This document shows, piece by piece, positions 38,265 to 48,129 of a stretch of DNA of 64,000 nt. The notes under the pieces are model-generated. The model saw only the letters and a list, made by a program, of their open reading frames with translations. It had not been told where the DNA came from and made no database searches. This DNA comes from Pseudomonas sp. CFII64 (lineage in GTDB: Bacteria > Pseudomonadota > Gammaproteobacteria > Pseudomonadales > Pseudomonadaceae), in assembly GCF_000416235.1 (NCBI RefSeq), contig NZ_ATLO01000004.1, positions 62,001-126,000 of the forward strand, written 5' to 3'. Within the stretch, counting starts at the first letter, position 1; each line of letters begins with the position of its first letter. A program made the translations under genes and the position numbers.

Positions 38265-39181
38265 TCTGGCTGGCAGGACGGTGCGACAAGAAATTCGAGC
38301 AAGGCTTTCTGCGCGTGCAGGCGATTTTCCGCCTGATCCCACGCTACGGCACGCGGATCGTCGAGCAAATCGGCGCTGATTTCCTCGCCTCGGTGTGCAG
38401 GCAGGCAGTGCATGAACAGCACGTCGTCGGCAGCCAGATCCAGCAGTTCGCGGGTCACCTGGAATGGACGGAACTGTGCGATGCGCTTGGCGGTTTCTTC
38501 TTCCTGGCCCATGGAGGTCCAGACGTCAGTGCTGACCAGATGCGCTCCAGCGACGGCTTCACGTGGGTCGCGCACCACTGTGACCCGCTCGCCGGCCAGG
38601 GCGAGGAACTCAGCATTGGGTTCGTAGCCGGCAGGGCAGGCAATGCGCAGCTGGAAGTCGAACTGAATCGCGGCTTCTATATAGCTGTTGCACATGTTGT
38701 TGCCGTCGCCAATCCAGGCAACGGTCTTGCCTTTGATCGAGCCGCGATGCTCCAGAAAGGTCTGCATGTCGGCCAGCAACTGGCAGGGGTGCAAATCATC
38801 AGACAAACCGTTAATGACCGGTACGCGGGAGTTGGCCGCGAATTCCAGCAGATTGCTGTGGGCAAACGTACGGATCATCACCACGTCGAGCATGCTCGAA
38901 AGCACTCGGGCGGCGTCGCCAATCGGCTCGCCACGGCCCAATTGAGTGTCACGAGGCGACAAAAAGATCGCCTGGCCGCCCAACTGGATCATGCCGGCTT
39001 CGAAGGAAACACGGGTACGAGTCGAGGATTTTTCGAAAACCATCCCCAGCACCCGGCTTTTCAGTGGCTCGTACAGCACGCTGCGATTACGCAGCTCCTT
39101 GAGCTCCACGCCGCGTCGAATCAGGCGCACGAGCTCTTCTGGCTGGTAGTCCATCATCGAGAGAAAGTGCCTGGCGTTCAT
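38261..39181 (-). CDS. argF: Anabolic ornithine carbamoyltransferase
   Basis: Makes citrulline from ornithine and carbamoyl phosphate. About 306 residues; carbamoyl phosphate site [20 protein letters not shown], ornithine loop [10 protein letters not shown] and [13 protein letters not shown] are intact. Two adjacent ATGs (39184, 39181) are possible; [11 protein letters not shown] at 39181 fits the family. An ArgR-type site lies about 125 bases upstream. The stop overlaps the ABC ATPase gene. Confidence 0.96.
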   Translation of the reverse strand: MNARHFLSMMDYQPEELVRLIRRGVELKELRNRSVLYEPLKSRVLGMVFEKSSTRTRVSFEAGMIQLGGQAIFLSPRDTQLGRGEPIGDAARVLSSMLDVVMIRTFAHSNLLEFAANSRVPVINGLSDDLHPCQLLADMQTFLEHRGSIKGKTVAWIGDGNNMCNSYIEAAIQFDFQLRIACPAGYEPNAEFLALAGERVTVVRDPREAVAGAHLVSTDVWTSMGQEEETAKRIAQFRPFQVTRELLDLAADDVLFMHCLPAHRGEEISADLLDDPRAVAWDQAENRLHAQKALLEFLVAPSCQPE

Positions 39182-39306
39182 CATTAACTACCTTTTTGCA
39201 ACAGACCGCAGATGCTCAAAGCCGGGTTTTATCGGGAAAACGGGCGAGATCTACGGCGAAGGCCGCACGAGGCGGCGAATAGGAAAGGCGCGATGGTATA
39301 AAAAAA

Positions 39307-39327
39307 TGTCGCCTGTTACCAATGGCG
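39307..39327 (+). promoter_or_regulatory. ArgR-type half site upstream of argF
   Basis: TGTCGCCTGTTACCAATGGC fits the Pseudomonas ArgR pattern TGTCGC-N8-AA exactly. No second copy 20-21 bases away is seen. Confidence 0.55.
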
Positions 39328-39630
39328 GCATTGATTTATAAGCCGTTGGCAATGTTTGGAAACATGCTCGGGCCCATCGGCGCCCGTTGCAGGATGGTCG
39401 GCGTCAGCTAGACTCTTTCCATCCTGACGAGAATTTGACCCTGCTGGAAGCAGTGAAGAACATTTGTACACCGACCTCACGAGCCAATGCAATTGCTGCC
39501 GACCCCGGTGTTGTTATGCGCAGCATATGCGACCTGCTTCACGTGGCTGACACGTCGGCCGTTTCATTACGTTTCATAAAAAGCCGTCCTGAGTTATAAA
39601 TGGCTGGCGCGCAATCAAGAGGCTCGGGGA
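39328..39630. other. Intergenic region, argF / small gene
   Basis: About 300 bases with no convincing gene; small reading frames here lack ribosome sites and conservation. It holds part of the argF promoter and the promoter of the gene at 39631. Confidence 0.5.
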
Positions 39631-39921
39631 ATGGATTCAAAAGAACAACAATTGACGGAATTGCTCGGTCTCACGGCCCGCACCCTCACACATCTCACTG
39701 CTTCGATGACGTCAATGTCATTCGAGCTGCTGCGCAGCGAAGACGAAGTGACCCGCTCTGCCGGTCGTCGCATGATCGACCGCATGGCGACTATCAGTTC
39801 CGGTCTGGATGAACACTGGCGCCTGATCGGTGAACTGACCGGCGTTCATGTGGCCCAGGAACAGATCGAAACCGTCCACGAAATCCAGCTGCAACGCAAG
39901 ATCACGCCCATCGGCGGCTGA
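39631..39921 (+). CDS. Conserved hypothetical protein, 96 residues
   Basis: Starts MDSKEQQLTELLGLTARTLT at an ATG after CGGGGA. It is fully helical with leucine and threonine heptad-like spacing, suggesting a small helical bundle. No cysteine, signal peptide or membrane helix. It stands alone between argF and the molybdopterin oxidoreductase. Codon use is like that of the core genes. Function unknown. Confidence 0.7.
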   Translation: MDSKEQQLTELLGLTARTLTHLTASMTSMSFELLRSEDEVTRSAGRRMIDRMATISSGLDEHWRLIGELTGVHVAQEQIETVHEIQLQRKITPIGG

Positions 39922-40055
39922 TCCTCGCTCCCATCGGCGCGCCTGATGCACGCCGATTCACGTGATGAACGACTCTGGCGAAGTCACCTGCCACGCTCCA
40001 TAGTTTCGTCTGCTCGATCACTCCAGATCGCAACGACAAAAACATGAGGCTGGCG

Positions 40056-42164
40056 ATGACCAAGACCCTCCACCACCGTGCCTGTCACCTGTGTGAAGCC
40101 ATTTGCGGCCTTACCATCGAAACCACTTCGACCACAGAATCCGGAACGCAGATCACCTCGATCAAGGGTGACGCGCTGGACACATTCAGCCGCGGACATA
40201 TCTGCCCCAAAGCGGTGGCATTGCAGGATATCCAGAATGACCCGGATCGATTGCGTCAGCCGATGCAGCGTATTGGCGATCAATGGCAGCCAATTGGCTG
40301 GGACGCTGCGTTCGAGCTGGTGGCCGAACGTCTGTTGTCCATTCAGCAGCGTCACGGGCAGAACGCGGTGGCGGTGTATCAGGGCAATCCCAGCGTGCAT
40401 AACTATGGGTTGATGACGCACAGCAATTATTTTCTCGGACTGCTCAAGACTCGCAACCGCTTTTCAGCGACTTCCGTGGATCAACTGCCGCATCACCTCA
40501 CCAGTTTCCTGATGTATGGCCACGGCTTGCTGCTGCCGATCCCCGACATTGATCACACCGATTTCATGCTGATTCTGGGCGGCAATCCGCTGGCCTCCAA
40601 CGGCAGCATCATGACCGTTCCGGATGTGGAAAAGCGGCTGAAAGCGATTCAGGCTCGCGGCGGCAAAGTGGTCGTGGTCGATCCACGGCGCAGCGAAACG
40701 GCGGCGATTGCCGATCAACATGTGTTTGTTCGTCCGGGTGGCGACGCGGCGCTGCTGTTTGGACTCCTCAATACGCTGTTCGAAGAAGGCCTGACCCGCG
40801 CCGGTCATTTGCCTGTCGATGGTATCGAGGAGGTGCGCAACGCGATTGCGGCGATGACCGCCGAAGCGATGAGCCCGCGTTGTGGTGTTCCAGCCTGGCA
40901 GATCCGGCAACTGGCGCGGGATTTCGCCGCAGCCGACAAAGCCGTGTGTTACGGGCGCATGGGCATCTCTACGCAAGTGTTCGGCACTTTGTGTCACTGG
41001 CTGGTGCAGTTGATCAATCTAGTCAGCGGCAACCTTGATCGAACGGGCGGCGCCTTGTGCACCGAGCCGGCTGTGGATCTGGTCAGCACGACGTCTGGCG
41101 GGCATTTCAATCAGTGGCAGAGCCGGGTTTCCGGGCTCCCGGAATACGCTGGCGAGTTGCCGGTATCGGCGTTGGCTGAAGAAATTCTTACCACGGGGGA
41201 AGGGCAGGTTAAAGCGTTGATCACCGTGGCGGGCAATCCGGTGTTGTCGACGCCCAATGGCCGACAGCTGGATCAGGCGCTCGACGGGCTTGAATTCATG
41301 CTCAGCATCGATTTGTACATCAACGAAACCACGCGCCACGCCGACTTGATCCTGCCCTCGACCTCGGCGCTGGAAAACGATCATTACGACACGACGTTCA
41401 ACATGTTTGCCGTGCGCAACGTGACCCGCTTCAATCGGGCGATTCTCGAAAAGCCAGCAGGTGCCTTGCATGACTGGGAGATCTTTGTCGGACTGGCCAG
41501 GGCTTTTGCTGCCAAGGCCGGACGGGAATTGAAGCCGACCATGGCTCCGGCACAAATGATTGATCGGGGTTTGCGTGGCGGCTTGTACGGCGAGGCGTCG
41601 GAATATTCGCTGTCCCTGGATCGTCTGCTTGATCATCCACATGGCCTGGATCTTGGCGCGCTGAAGCCCAACCTGGCGCCACGCTTGAAGACTGCGAATG
41701 GGCGTGTTCAGGCCGCACCGGAGGTGATCATGGCTGATCTTGCGCGTTTCGCCGCTGCCAGCACGCCAGCCGTCGGCGAATTGTTGCTGATCGGTCGCCG
41801 CCATGTGCGCAGCAACAACTCCTGGATGCACAACTACCACCGGCTGGTGAAGGGCAAGCCGCGTCATCAGCTGTTCATGCATCCGGATGATCTGGCCAGT
41901 CGCGGGCTGAGCGATGGTCAGCAAGTGCGGGTCAGCTCCCGGGTGGGTGTAATCGAAGTGCAAGTGCTGGCCAGTCTCGACATGATGCCGGGCGTGGTCA
42001 GCCTGCCTCATGGTTGGGGGCATGCGCGGCCTGGCGTCCAGATGGGCATCGCCCAAAGCCAGCCCGGCGTCAGCGCCAACGACTTGACTGACGAGCGGCA
42101 ACTCGACAGCCTGTCCGGCAATGCAGTGTTGAACGGGGTTTGTGTGCAGGTCGCAGCTGCCTGA
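40056..42164 (+). CDS. Molybdopterin oxidoreductase (formate dehydrogenase/nitrate reductase-like)
   Basis: 702 residues. N-terminal [4Fe-4S] site CHLCEAICGL plus a fourth cysteine in HICPKAVALQ; then bis-MGD-binding domains (MLILGGNPLASNGS, VVVVDPRRSETA, DLILPSTSALEND) and a C-terminal beta-barrel MoCo domain (LIGRRHVRSNNSWMHNYHRL). No twin-arginine signal, so it is cytoplasmic. The start MTKTLHHRA at ATG 40056 follows GAGGCTGGCG. No partner subunits are encoded next to it, so donor and acceptor are unknown. The substrate cannot be assigned. Confidence 0.9.
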   Translation: MTKTLHHRACHLCEAICGLTIETTSTTESGTQITSIKGDALDTFSRGHICPKAVALQDIQNDPDRLRQPMQRIGDQWQPIGWDAAFELVAERLLSIQQRHGQNAVAVYQGNPSVHNYGLMTHSNYFLGLLKTRNRFSATSVDQLPHHLTSFLMYGHGLLLPIPDIDHTDFMLILGGNPLASNGSIMTVPDVEKRLKAIQARGGKVVVVDPRRSETAAIADQHVFVRPGGDAALLFGLLNTLFEEGLTRAGHLPVDGIEEVRNAIAAMTAEAMSPRCGVPAWQIRQLARDFAAADKAVCYGRMGISTQVFGTLCHWLVQLINLVSGNLDRTGGALCTEPAVDLVSTTSGGHFNQWQSRVSGLPEYAGELPVSALAEEILTTGEGQVKALITVAGNPVLSTPNGRQLDQALDGLEFMLSIDLYINETTRHADLILPSTSALENDHYDTTFNMFAVRNVTRFNRAILEKPAGALHDWEIFVGLARAFAAKAGRELKPTMAPAQMIDRGLRGGLYGEASEYSLSLDRLLDHPHGLDLGALKPNLAPRLKTANGRVQAAPEVIMADLARFAAASTPAVGELLLIGRRHVRSNNSWMHNYHRLVKGKPRHQLFMHPDDLASRGLSDGQQVRVSSRVGVIEVQVLASLDMMPGVVSLPHGWGHARPGVQMGIAQSQPGVSANDLTDERQLDSLSGNAVLNGVCVQVAAA

Positions 42165-42256
42165 AGGCAGGGAAGGCTGAGCGTCCTGCTCGGGATTCCG
42201 TTACAATGCGCCACCGTGTCGACAACTGAGTCGGAAAAGTTAAGCCGAGGTGCTCC

Positions 42257-42598
42257 ATGGATATTATCGAAACGATTAAAGAGCAGATTGCCAACAACAC
42301 CGTTCTGCTTTACATGAAAGGCTCTCCGAATGCTCCGCAGTGCGGTTTTTCGTCGAAGGCTTCCCAGGCATTGATGGCATGTGGCGAGAAATTCGCTTAT
42401 GTCGATATCCTGCAGAACCCGGAAATCCGCGCCAACCTGCCAAAGTACGCCAACTGGCCGACTTTCCCACAGCTGTGGGTAGCAGGCGAACTGGTTGGCG
42501 GTAGCGACATCATCACCGAAATGATGGCTGATGGCTCGCTGCCAACGCTGGTCAAGGAAGCAACTGTCAAAGCTGCGGCCAACAAGACCGAAGCTTGA
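42257..42598 (+). CDS. grxD: Monothiol glutaredoxin GrxD
   Basis: 113 residues, MDIIETIKEQIANNTVLLYM, with the CGFS active site (APQCGFSSKASQAL) and the glutathione-binding WPTFPQLWVAGELVGGSD. It carries [2Fe-2S] clusters and assists Fe-S cluster delivery. It is followed by a REP element and a terminator shared with bfr. Confidence 0.97.
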   Translation: MDIIETIKEQIANNTVLLYMKGSPNAPQCGFSSKASQALMACGEKFAYVDILQNPEIRANLPKYANWPTFPQLWVAGELVGGSDIITEMMADGSLPTLVKEATVKAAANKTEA

Positions 42599-42626
42599 TT
42601 GCGGGCTGCGCTACCTGGAGCGAATT

Positions 42627-42720
42627 GTGGGAGCGAGCTTGCTCGCGAAGAGGGATGGCGCACGTGGCGCAAATTCACTTTGCCAGCACCTTAGCCTCGC
42701 GGATAAATCCGCTCCTACAC
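42627..42720. repeat. Hybrid REP pair with two different arm types
   Basis: The left arm GTGGGAGCGAGCTTGCTCGC belongs to the class at 25447, whereas the right end reads CCTCGCGGATAAATCCGCTC before CTACAC, another class. The arms are not perfect inverses. Confidence 0.7.
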
Positions 42721-42755
42721 TGTTGATCGCATTCCAGATTGGGTAGCCAATAAAA

Positions 42756-42788
42756 AAGCCCCGCTCTCATCAGAGAAGCGGGGCTTTT
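42756..42788. terminator. Bidirectional terminator between grxD and bfr
   Basis: AAGCCCCGCT / AGCGGGGCTT stem with a short loop, A-run on the left and T-run on the right, so it can work for both converging genes. Confidence 0.92.
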
Positions 42789-42810
42789 TCGTATCGGTCG
42801 ATCAGACTGT

Positions 42811-43281
42811 TCAGTCGCCCATTTGCGACTGCAGGTAGTTTTCAATCCCTACCTTGTCGATCAGGCCCAACTGGGTTTCGAGCCAGTCGATATGCTCTTC
42901 CTCGGATTCGAGGATATCTTCCAGCAGTTCGCGGCTGCCAAAGTCACCCACCACTTCAAAGTGCGCAATCGCAGCCTTGAGGTCGGCCAGGCCTTTTTGC
43001 TCGATCTTCAGATCGCACTCAAGCATTTCCTTGGTGTGTTCACCGATCAGGATCTTGCCCAGCTCTTGCAGATTAGGCAGGCCTTCAAGGAACAGGATGC
43101 GCTTGATCAGCTTGTCAGCGTGCTTCATCTCGTCGATGGATTCGTGATACTCGTGCGCACCCAGCTTTTTCAGACCCCAATCTTCATACATACGGGCATG
43201 CAGGAAGTATTGATTGATCGCGACCAGCTCGTTTCCGAGGATCCTGTTGAGATGCTGGATGACTGTAATGTCGCCTTTCAT
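42811..43281 (-). CDS. bfr: Bacterioferritin
   Basis: Haem-containing iron-storage protein that forms a 24-subunit cage. 156 residues, [20 protein letters not shown]. Ferroxidase ligands are visible in [10 protein letters not shown] (Glu18), IDEMKHAD (Glu51, His54), IAHFE (Glu94) and [11 protein letters not shown] (Glu127, His130); the haem-binding Met52 is present. It is homologous to BfrB. bfd lies upstream in the same direction, about 200 bases away. Confidence 0.97.
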   Translation of the reverse strand: MKGDITVIQHLNRILGNELVAINQYFLHARMYEDWGLKKLGAHEYHESIDEMKHADKLIKRILFLEGLPNLQELGKILIGEHTKEMLECDLKIEQKGLADLKAAIAHFEVVGDFGSRELLEDILESEEEHIDWLETQLGLIDKVGIENYLQSQMGD

Positions 43282-43439
43282 GTTCGAGGTCCCGCCAATG
43301 GCTTGTGTCTAAAAAAGGCAAGTTTGAGCCGCAGTTATAGCTCTGTCAAACCTAAGTTATTGAATATTAAGTGAAAATAAATAGTAATAAGAATGTTTGT
43401 GTTCCGCATCTTGGTCCTAAGCGCTTGAATTACAGGCAT

Positions 43440-43465
43440 AAAAAAACCGGACACTGGGTCCGGTT
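43440..43465 (-). terminator. Terminator of bfd
   Basis: AACCGGAC / GTCCGGTT stem with a short loop; on the minus strand it is followed by a run of six or more T. Confidence 0.88.
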
Positions 43466-43481
43466 CGTTAAATTCGTTTAA

Positions 43482-43700
43482 TCAGGCGACTGAAAATTCT
43501 GCGGGGTAAGCCAGCGAGGGCTTGCTGATTTGCAGTTCGGTCAGCGTATTGCGCACAACTTCCTTGGCGAGACACGCGCATTTCCCACATTGGCTGGCTA
43601 CGCCCAGGGTTTGGCGGACATCGCGATAACTGCAGCAGCCTTCCAGAATTGCATCCCGGATTTGACCGTCAGTAACACCTTGGCAGAGGCAGACATACAT
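43482..43700 (-). CDS. bfd: Bacterioferritin-associated ferredoxin
   Basis: 72-residue [2Fe-2S] protein that binds bacterioferritin and passes electrons to free stored iron. MYVCLCQGVTDGQIRDAI gives C4 and C6, and ASQCGKCACLAKE gives C38 and C41, the four cluster ligands. A Fur-like sequence lies about 45 bases upstream, as expected for a gene made in iron shortage. Confidence 0.96.
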   Translation of the reverse strand: MYVCLCQGVTDGQIRDAILEGCCSYRDVRQTLGVASQCGKCACLAKEVVRNTLTELQISKPSLAYPAEFSVA

Positions 43701-43743
43701 AAGTGAGAACCGTCGCTGTTCATTGCTCGATGCGGAGGATACT

Positions 43744-43764
43744 AATGTTAATGAGAATGCTTGT
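43744..43764. promoter_or_regulatory. Possible Fur box of bfd
   Basis: AATGTTAATGAGAATGCTTG resembles the Fur consensus (GATAATGATAATCATTATC) in the left half and the ATGAGAAT core. The match is partial. Confidence 0.5.
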
Positions 43765-43857
43765 CAAAACTCTTTGAGAGGCTTTCGCGCAGTGTCGATG
43801 AATGGTAAATCAGGGAATAGGCTTAGCGCGAAATGACCTTAAGGCTATTTCGCGGCG

Positions 43858-43887
43858 AAAAAAAACCGGCCTGTTGAGGGCCGGTTT
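43858..43887 (-). terminator. Terminator of rnt
   Basis: AAACCGGCC / GGCCGGTTT stem, with a T-run on the minus strand (A-run at 43857-43865). Confidence 0.88.
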
Positions 43888-43906
43888 CTTTCAGGCAAAC
43901 AACGAC

Positions 43907-44581
43907 TCAGTCGTTGAAGTCTTCCCAGCCGCCCATCTGTTTCCAGCGATTGACGATGCCGCAGAACAAGTCAGCGGTCTTCTCGGTGTCGTAACGAGCC
44001 GAGTGCGCCTCGCGGCCATCGAAGTCGATACCCGCCGCCGAGCAGGCTTTGGCGAGCACGGTCTGGCCGTAGGCGAGCCCGGCCAGTGTCGCGGTATCAA
44101 AACTGGAGAACGGGTGAAACGGATTGCGCTTCATGTCCAGCCGCGCTACAGCGGCGTTGAGGAAGCCCAGGTCAAAGCTGGCGTTGTGTCCGACCAATAC
44201 CGCGCGCTTGCAGCCATTGGCCTTGAGTGCCTTGCGGACCCCACGGAAAATGTCGGTCAGTGCGGTTTCTTCGCTGACGGCCATGCGCAGCGGATGGTCG
44301 AGTTTGATTCCAGTGAATTCCAGTGCTGCCGCTTCAATGTTCGCGCCCACAAAAGGCTCGACCCGAAAGAAGTAGGTGTGCTCCGGGAAGACGAAGCCCT
44401 TCTCGTCCATACCGATGGTGACCGCTGCAATTTCCAGCAGGGCATCGGTGGCGCAGTTGAAACCACCGGTTTCAACGTCGATGACGACAGGCAGATAGCC
44501 ACGGAAACGGGCAGCCATCGGATGACGCGAGCCGCCTCCGCCGTGACCTTCCTGTTCGTCGTCGAAATGATCTTCACTCAC
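43907..44581 (-). CDS. rnt: Ribonuclease T
   Basis: 3'-5' exoribonuclease that trims tRNA and other stable RNA ends. 224 residues; the DEDD exonuclease site begins [20 protein letters not shown], followed by [13 protein letters not shown] and the final [14 protein letters not shown] histidine/aspartate. The start overlaps the pyrC stop (ATGA). Confidence 0.96.
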   Translation of the reverse strand: MSEDHFDDEQEGHGGGGSRHPMAARFRGYLPVVIDVETGGFNCATDALLEIAAVTIGMDEKGFVFPEHTYFFRVEPFVGANIEAAALEFTGIKLDHPLRMAVSEETALTDIFRGVRKALKANGCKRAVLVGHNASFDLGFLNAAVARLDMKRNPFHPFSSFDTATLAGLAYGQTVLAKACSAAGIDFDGREAHSARYDTEKTADLFCGIVNRWKQMGGWEDFND

Positions 44582-45624
44582 GTGTGTGTCTCCAGCAGGC
44601 GCCAGCGCAGTTTTTCACCGGCACGCAGGGGTATTACGGACAGCTCGCCAAACGGCAGACTGGTGGGCGCGGTCCATTCTTCACGGACCAGCGTTATGGT
44701 GTCTTGGTGAACCGGCAGGCCATAAAAGGCCGGGCCGTGGAGGCTGGCAAAACCCTCCAGTTTGTCCAGGGCATTGCGCTGCTCGAACGCTTCGGCGTAC
44801 ATCTCGATCGCTGCGTAGGCGGTGTAGCAACCGGCGCAACCGCAGGCGGCTTCCTTGGCATGCTGGGCATGAGGCGCCGAGTCGGTGCCCAGGAAAAACT
44901 TCGTGCTGCCGCTCGTTGCGGCATCCAGCAAAGCGCTCTGGTGCGTATTGCGCTTGAGAATCGGCAGGCAATAGAAGTGCGGACGGATGCCGCCAACCAG
45001 CATGTGGTTGCGGTTGTAGAGCAAGTGATGGGCGGTGATCGTCGCGCCGACATTCGCCGAAGCCTGATTGACGAACTGCACGGCCTCGGCCGTGGTGATG
45101 TGCTCGAACACCACTTTGAGCGTCGGGAAGCGCTCGACGACGCGGGTCAGCTGTTCATCGATGAACATCTTCTCGCGGTCGAACACGTCGATCTCGCCCC
45201 GGGTCACTTCGCCATGCACCAGCAACGGCATGCCGACCTCGGCCATGGCCTCCAGCGCGGGGAAAATCTTGTCGATGCTGGTCACGCCGGAATCGGAATT
45301 GGTAGTCGCGCCGGCCGGATACAGCTTGGCCGCGTGAACAAAGCCACACGCCTTGGCCGTGCGGATATCTACCGGCTGGGTCAGGTCAGTGAGGTAGAGC
45401 ACCATCAGAGGCTCGAAACGACTTCCGGCCGGACGTGCCGCCAGGATGCGCTGGCGATAAGCGTCAGCCTCCTGTGCATTGCGTACGGGTGGCACGAGGT
45501 TCGGCATGATGATTGCGCGGCCAAAAGTACGCGCTACGTCAGCAACGGTGTGAGGCAAAACAGCTCCATCGCGGAGGTGAATGTGCCAGTCGTCGGGACG
45601 CAGGAGGGTCAGGCGGTCAGACAT
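44578..45624 (-). CDS. pyrC: Dihydroorotase
   Basis: Zinc enzyme of pyrimidine synthesis that cyclises carbamoyl aspartate. 348 residues starting [20 protein letters not shown] with the HxH zinc motif; carbamylated lysine region [18 protein letters not shown] and [13 protein letters not shown] are intact. ATG 45624 follows GGAATCCCCA; cotranscribed with rnt. Confidence 0.97.
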   Translation of the reverse strand: MSDRLTLLRPDDWHIHLRDGAVLPHTVADVARTFGRAIIMPNLVPPVRNAQEADAYRQRILAARPAGSRFEPLMVLYLTDLTQPVDIRTAKACGFVHAAKLYPAGATTNSDSGVTSIDKIFPALEAMAEVGMPLLVHGEVTRGEIDVFDREKMFIDEQLTRVVERFPTLKVVFEHITTAEAVQFVNQASANVGATITAHHLLYNRNHMLVGGIRPHFYCLPILKRNTHQSALLDAATSGSTKFFLGTDSAPHAQHAKEAACGCAGCYTAYAAIEMYAEAFEQRNALDKLEGFASLHGPAFYGLPVHQDTITLVREEWTAPTSLPFGELSVIPLRAGEKLRWRLLETHT

Positions 45625-45772
45625 TGGGGATTCCAGGCGGGTCAAACTCGCTGGGAATGCTACCGGAAAAGACTCTCTCAGGCACTCGCTATCAAGTTTT
45701 GTAGGAAGTTACCGATAGCCAGTTGTAGGAAGCCATTTTTTGGTAACGCCGTATTTTTTTGTGGAGCCTCCC

Positions 45773-46681
45773 GTGCGCCAGCGATATTTAGCCTTGCTCA
45801 GCCTTTTCGCCAGCCTGCCGGCGATGGCTATTACTTTCCAGACGCGTCTGGAAAGTATCGAGTGGAAGGTCGAAGGCGATCAGTTCGAATGTCGTCTGAG
45901 CCAACCCATCACCGATTTCGGTGCGGGCGAGTTCGTGCGCCGGGCGGGTGAGCAGGCGATCTTTCGCATCAAGGCTTCGGGGGCAATTATGGGGCCAGGC
46001 TCCGCAACCCTGCTGGCTGCCGCTGCACCTTGGCAGCCGGGGCGCGGCGATATCAATCTGGGCTCGGTCCGGGTCAGCAATGGCGGATTTCCCTTCAATA
46101 GCTCTCAGGTGCAGGCCGGGCGTTTGATCAACGGCCTGATGGACGGCCGCAGCCCGGTTATCCGGCACTATTCCCGTGACGGTGGCGGGACCATGGAAGT
46201 GCGCTTGCTGCCGGTCAAGTTCAACAAGGCCTTCGGCGAGTACCAGCTGTGTGTCACCAAGCTCTTGCCAATGAACTTCGACCAGGTCAAGCAGGCCGAG
46301 GTCGGCTTCCCCGGCGGCGGTATCGAACTCGACAGCCGTGCCAAGTCGCAGCTGCAAACAGTGGTGGCTTATCTGAAGGCAGATCCGACGGTCAATCACA
46401 TCGAGCTCGACGGACACTCCGACAACAGCGGCAACCGCCTGACCAATCGTGACCTTTCCCGACGTCGCGCATTGGCGGTGATGGATTTCCTCAAGGCCCA
46501 GGGCGTTCCCGAAGAGCAGATCACCTTGCGCTTCCATGGCGAGCGTTACCCGCTCGCGCCGAACACCAACAACGCCAACCGCGCACGTAACCGCCGGGTG
46601 AACATTCATCTTGAACGGGTGACTCCCGACGAGAAGCCCGCGCCCGTTGCCTCAGCAGGCAGCGCAGCCAGCACTTCCTGA
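45773..46681 (+). CDS. motY: Flagellar motor protein MotY (OmpA-like), GTG start
   Basis: About 302 residues. The GTG at 45773 (ribosome site GTGGAG) gives a good signal peptide (MRQRYLALLSLFASLPAMA). The N-terminal half is the MotY beta domain; the C-terminal OmpA peptidoglycan-binding domain has HIELDGHSDNSGNRLTNRDL and ARNRRVNIHLE. It forms part of the stator-supporting ring of the polar flagellum. Position next to argG matches P. aeruginosa motY. Confidence 0.93.
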   Translation: MRQRYLALLSLFASLPAMAITFQTRLESIEWKVEGDQFECRLSQPITDFGAGEFVRRAGEQAIFRIKASGAIMGPGSATLLAAAAPWQPGRGDINLGSVRVSNGGFPFNSSQVQAGRLINGLMDGRSPVIRHYSRDGGGTMEVRLLPVKFNKAFGEYQLCVTKLLPMNFDQVKQAEVGFPGGGIELDSRAKSQLQTVVAYLKADPTVNHIELDGHSDNSGNRLTNRDLSRRRALAVMDFLKAQGVPEEQITLRFHGERYPLAPNTNNANRARNRRVNIHLERVTPDEKPAPVASAGSAASTS

Positions 46682-46714
46682 TCGAGCGAGATTCGTCGCC
46701 CACTCGACATAAAC

Positions 46715-46756
46715 TGTCGCTTCATCGTCAGAAGCTGTCGCGCCACTGTAAATCAC
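46715..46756 (+). promoter_or_regulatory. Tandem ArgR operator of argG
   Basis: TGTCGC at 46715 and TGTCGC at 46736, 21 bases apart. The second repeat fits TGTCGC-N8-AA exactly; the first has CA for AA. It lies 55-95 bases upstream of argG. Confidence 0.8.
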
Positions 46757-46810
46757 TGCCCATGAGCGGTAGAATCCCGGGTTTTCCGTACAACCCGGTG
46801 GAGTGATGGC

Positions 46811-48028
46811 ATGGCGGACGTAAACAAGGTAGTTCTCGCGTATTCCGGTGGCCTGGATACTTCGGTAATCCTCAAGTGGCTGCAAGATACGTACAACTGC
46901 GAAGTGGTGACCTTTACCGCTGACCTGGGTCAGGGCGAAGAAGTCGAGCCCGCACGTGCCAAGGCTAAAGCCATGGGCGTGAAAGAAATCTACATCGACG
47001 ACCTGCGCGAAGAGTTCGTGCGTGATTTCGTGTTCCCGATGTTCCGTGCCAATACCGTCTACGAAGGCGAGTACCTGCTGGGCACTTCCATCGCTCGCCC
47101 GCTGATTGCCAAGCGTCTGATTGAAATCGCCAACGAAACCGGTGCTGACGCCATTTCCCATGGCGCGACGGGTAAAGGTAACGATCAGGTCCGCTTCGAA
47201 CTGGGTGCTTACGCGCTCAAGCCAGGCGTCAAAGTGATTGCCCCTTGGCGTGAATGGGATTTGCTGTCCCGTGAAAAGCTGATGGACTACGCCGAGAAGC
47301 ATTCGATTCCAATCGAACGTCACGGCAAGAAGAAATCGCCGTACTCCATGGACGCCAACCTGCTGCACATCTCTTACGAAGGCGGGGTTCTGGAAGACAC
47401 CTGGACCGAGCACGAAGAAGACATGTGGCGTTGGACCAAGTCCCCGGAGGACGCACCGAATGTTGCGACCTACCTGGAGCTGACCTATCGCAATGGCGAC
47501 ATCGTTGCGCTTGATGGCGTTGAAATGACGCCCGCGACCGTGTTGGCGACCCTGAACCGCATCGGCGGCGAAAACGGCATTGGTCGTCTGGACATCGTTG
47601 AAAACCGCTATGTCGGCATGAAATCCCGTGGCTGCTACGAGACGCCGGGCGGCACCATCATGCTGCGCGCTCACCGCGCCATCGAGTCGATTACCCTGGA
47701 TCGCGAAGTCGCTCACTTGAAAGACGAGCTGATGCCCAAGTATGCCAGCCTGATCTACACCGGTTACTGGTGGAGCCCTGAGCGTCTGATGCTGCAACAG
47801 ATGATCGATGCTTCCCAGGCTCATGTGAACGGTGTCGTGCGTCTGAAGCTGTATAAAGGCAACGTGATCGTGACCGGTCGCAAGTCGGACGAGTCGTTGT
47901 TCGATGCCAATATCGCGACATTCGAAGACGACGCCGGTGCCTACGACCAGGCGGACGCTGCAGGCTTCATCAAGCTCAATGCCCTGCGCATGCGTATCGC
48001 CGCCAACAAGGGCAGAAAGCTGTTCTGA
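46811..48028 (+). CDS. argG: Argininosuccinate synthase
   Basis: Joins citrulline and aspartate with ATP. 405 residues starting [20 protein letters not shown] with the SGGxDTS P-loop; [19 protein letters not shown] and [20 protein letters not shown] are conserved. ArgR repeats upstream; a hairpin follows the stop. Confidence 0.98.
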   Translation: MADVNKVVLAYSGGLDTSVILKWLQDTYNCEVVTFTADLGQGEEVEPARAKAKAMGVKEIYIDDLREEFVRDFVFPMFRANTVYEGEYLLGTSIARPLIAKRLIEIANETGADAISHGATGKGNDQVRFELGAYALKPGVKVIAPWREWDLLSREKLMDYAEKHSIPIERHGKKKSPYSMDANLLHISYEGGVLEDTWTEHEEDMWRWTKSPEDAPNVATYLELTYRNGDIVALDGVEMTPATVLATLNRIGGENGIGRLDIVENRYVGMKSRGCYETPGGTIMLRAHRAIESITLDREVAHLKDELMPKYASLIYTGYWWSPERLMLQQMIDASQAHVNGVVRLKLYKGNVIVTGRKSDESLFDANIATFEDDAGAYDQADAAGFIKLNALRMRIAANKGRKLF

Positions 48029-48039
48029 CCTGACGTAAA

Positions 48040-48070
48040 AAATGCAGCACCCTGAACCGGTGCTGCATTT
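48040..48070 (+). terminator. Hairpin after argG
   Basis: AAATGCAGCACC / GGTGCTGCATTT with a 7-base loop, 12 bases after the stop. The following T-run is short, so termination may be partial. Confidence 0.7.
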
Positions 48071-48129
48071 GAATTCGTTGCTGAGGGTCATTGGATTCTC
48101 AGGCTGGCTTATTGGTATCGAAGTGCAGA

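Noticed and set aside
40000..42100. Leftward frames opposite the molybdopterin oxidoreductase
   Set aside because: No conserved motif and complementary to a well supported gene.
43366..43405. Possible second Fur box between bfd and bfr
   Set aside because: AGTAATAAGAATG resembles half of a Fur site, but the other half is missing.
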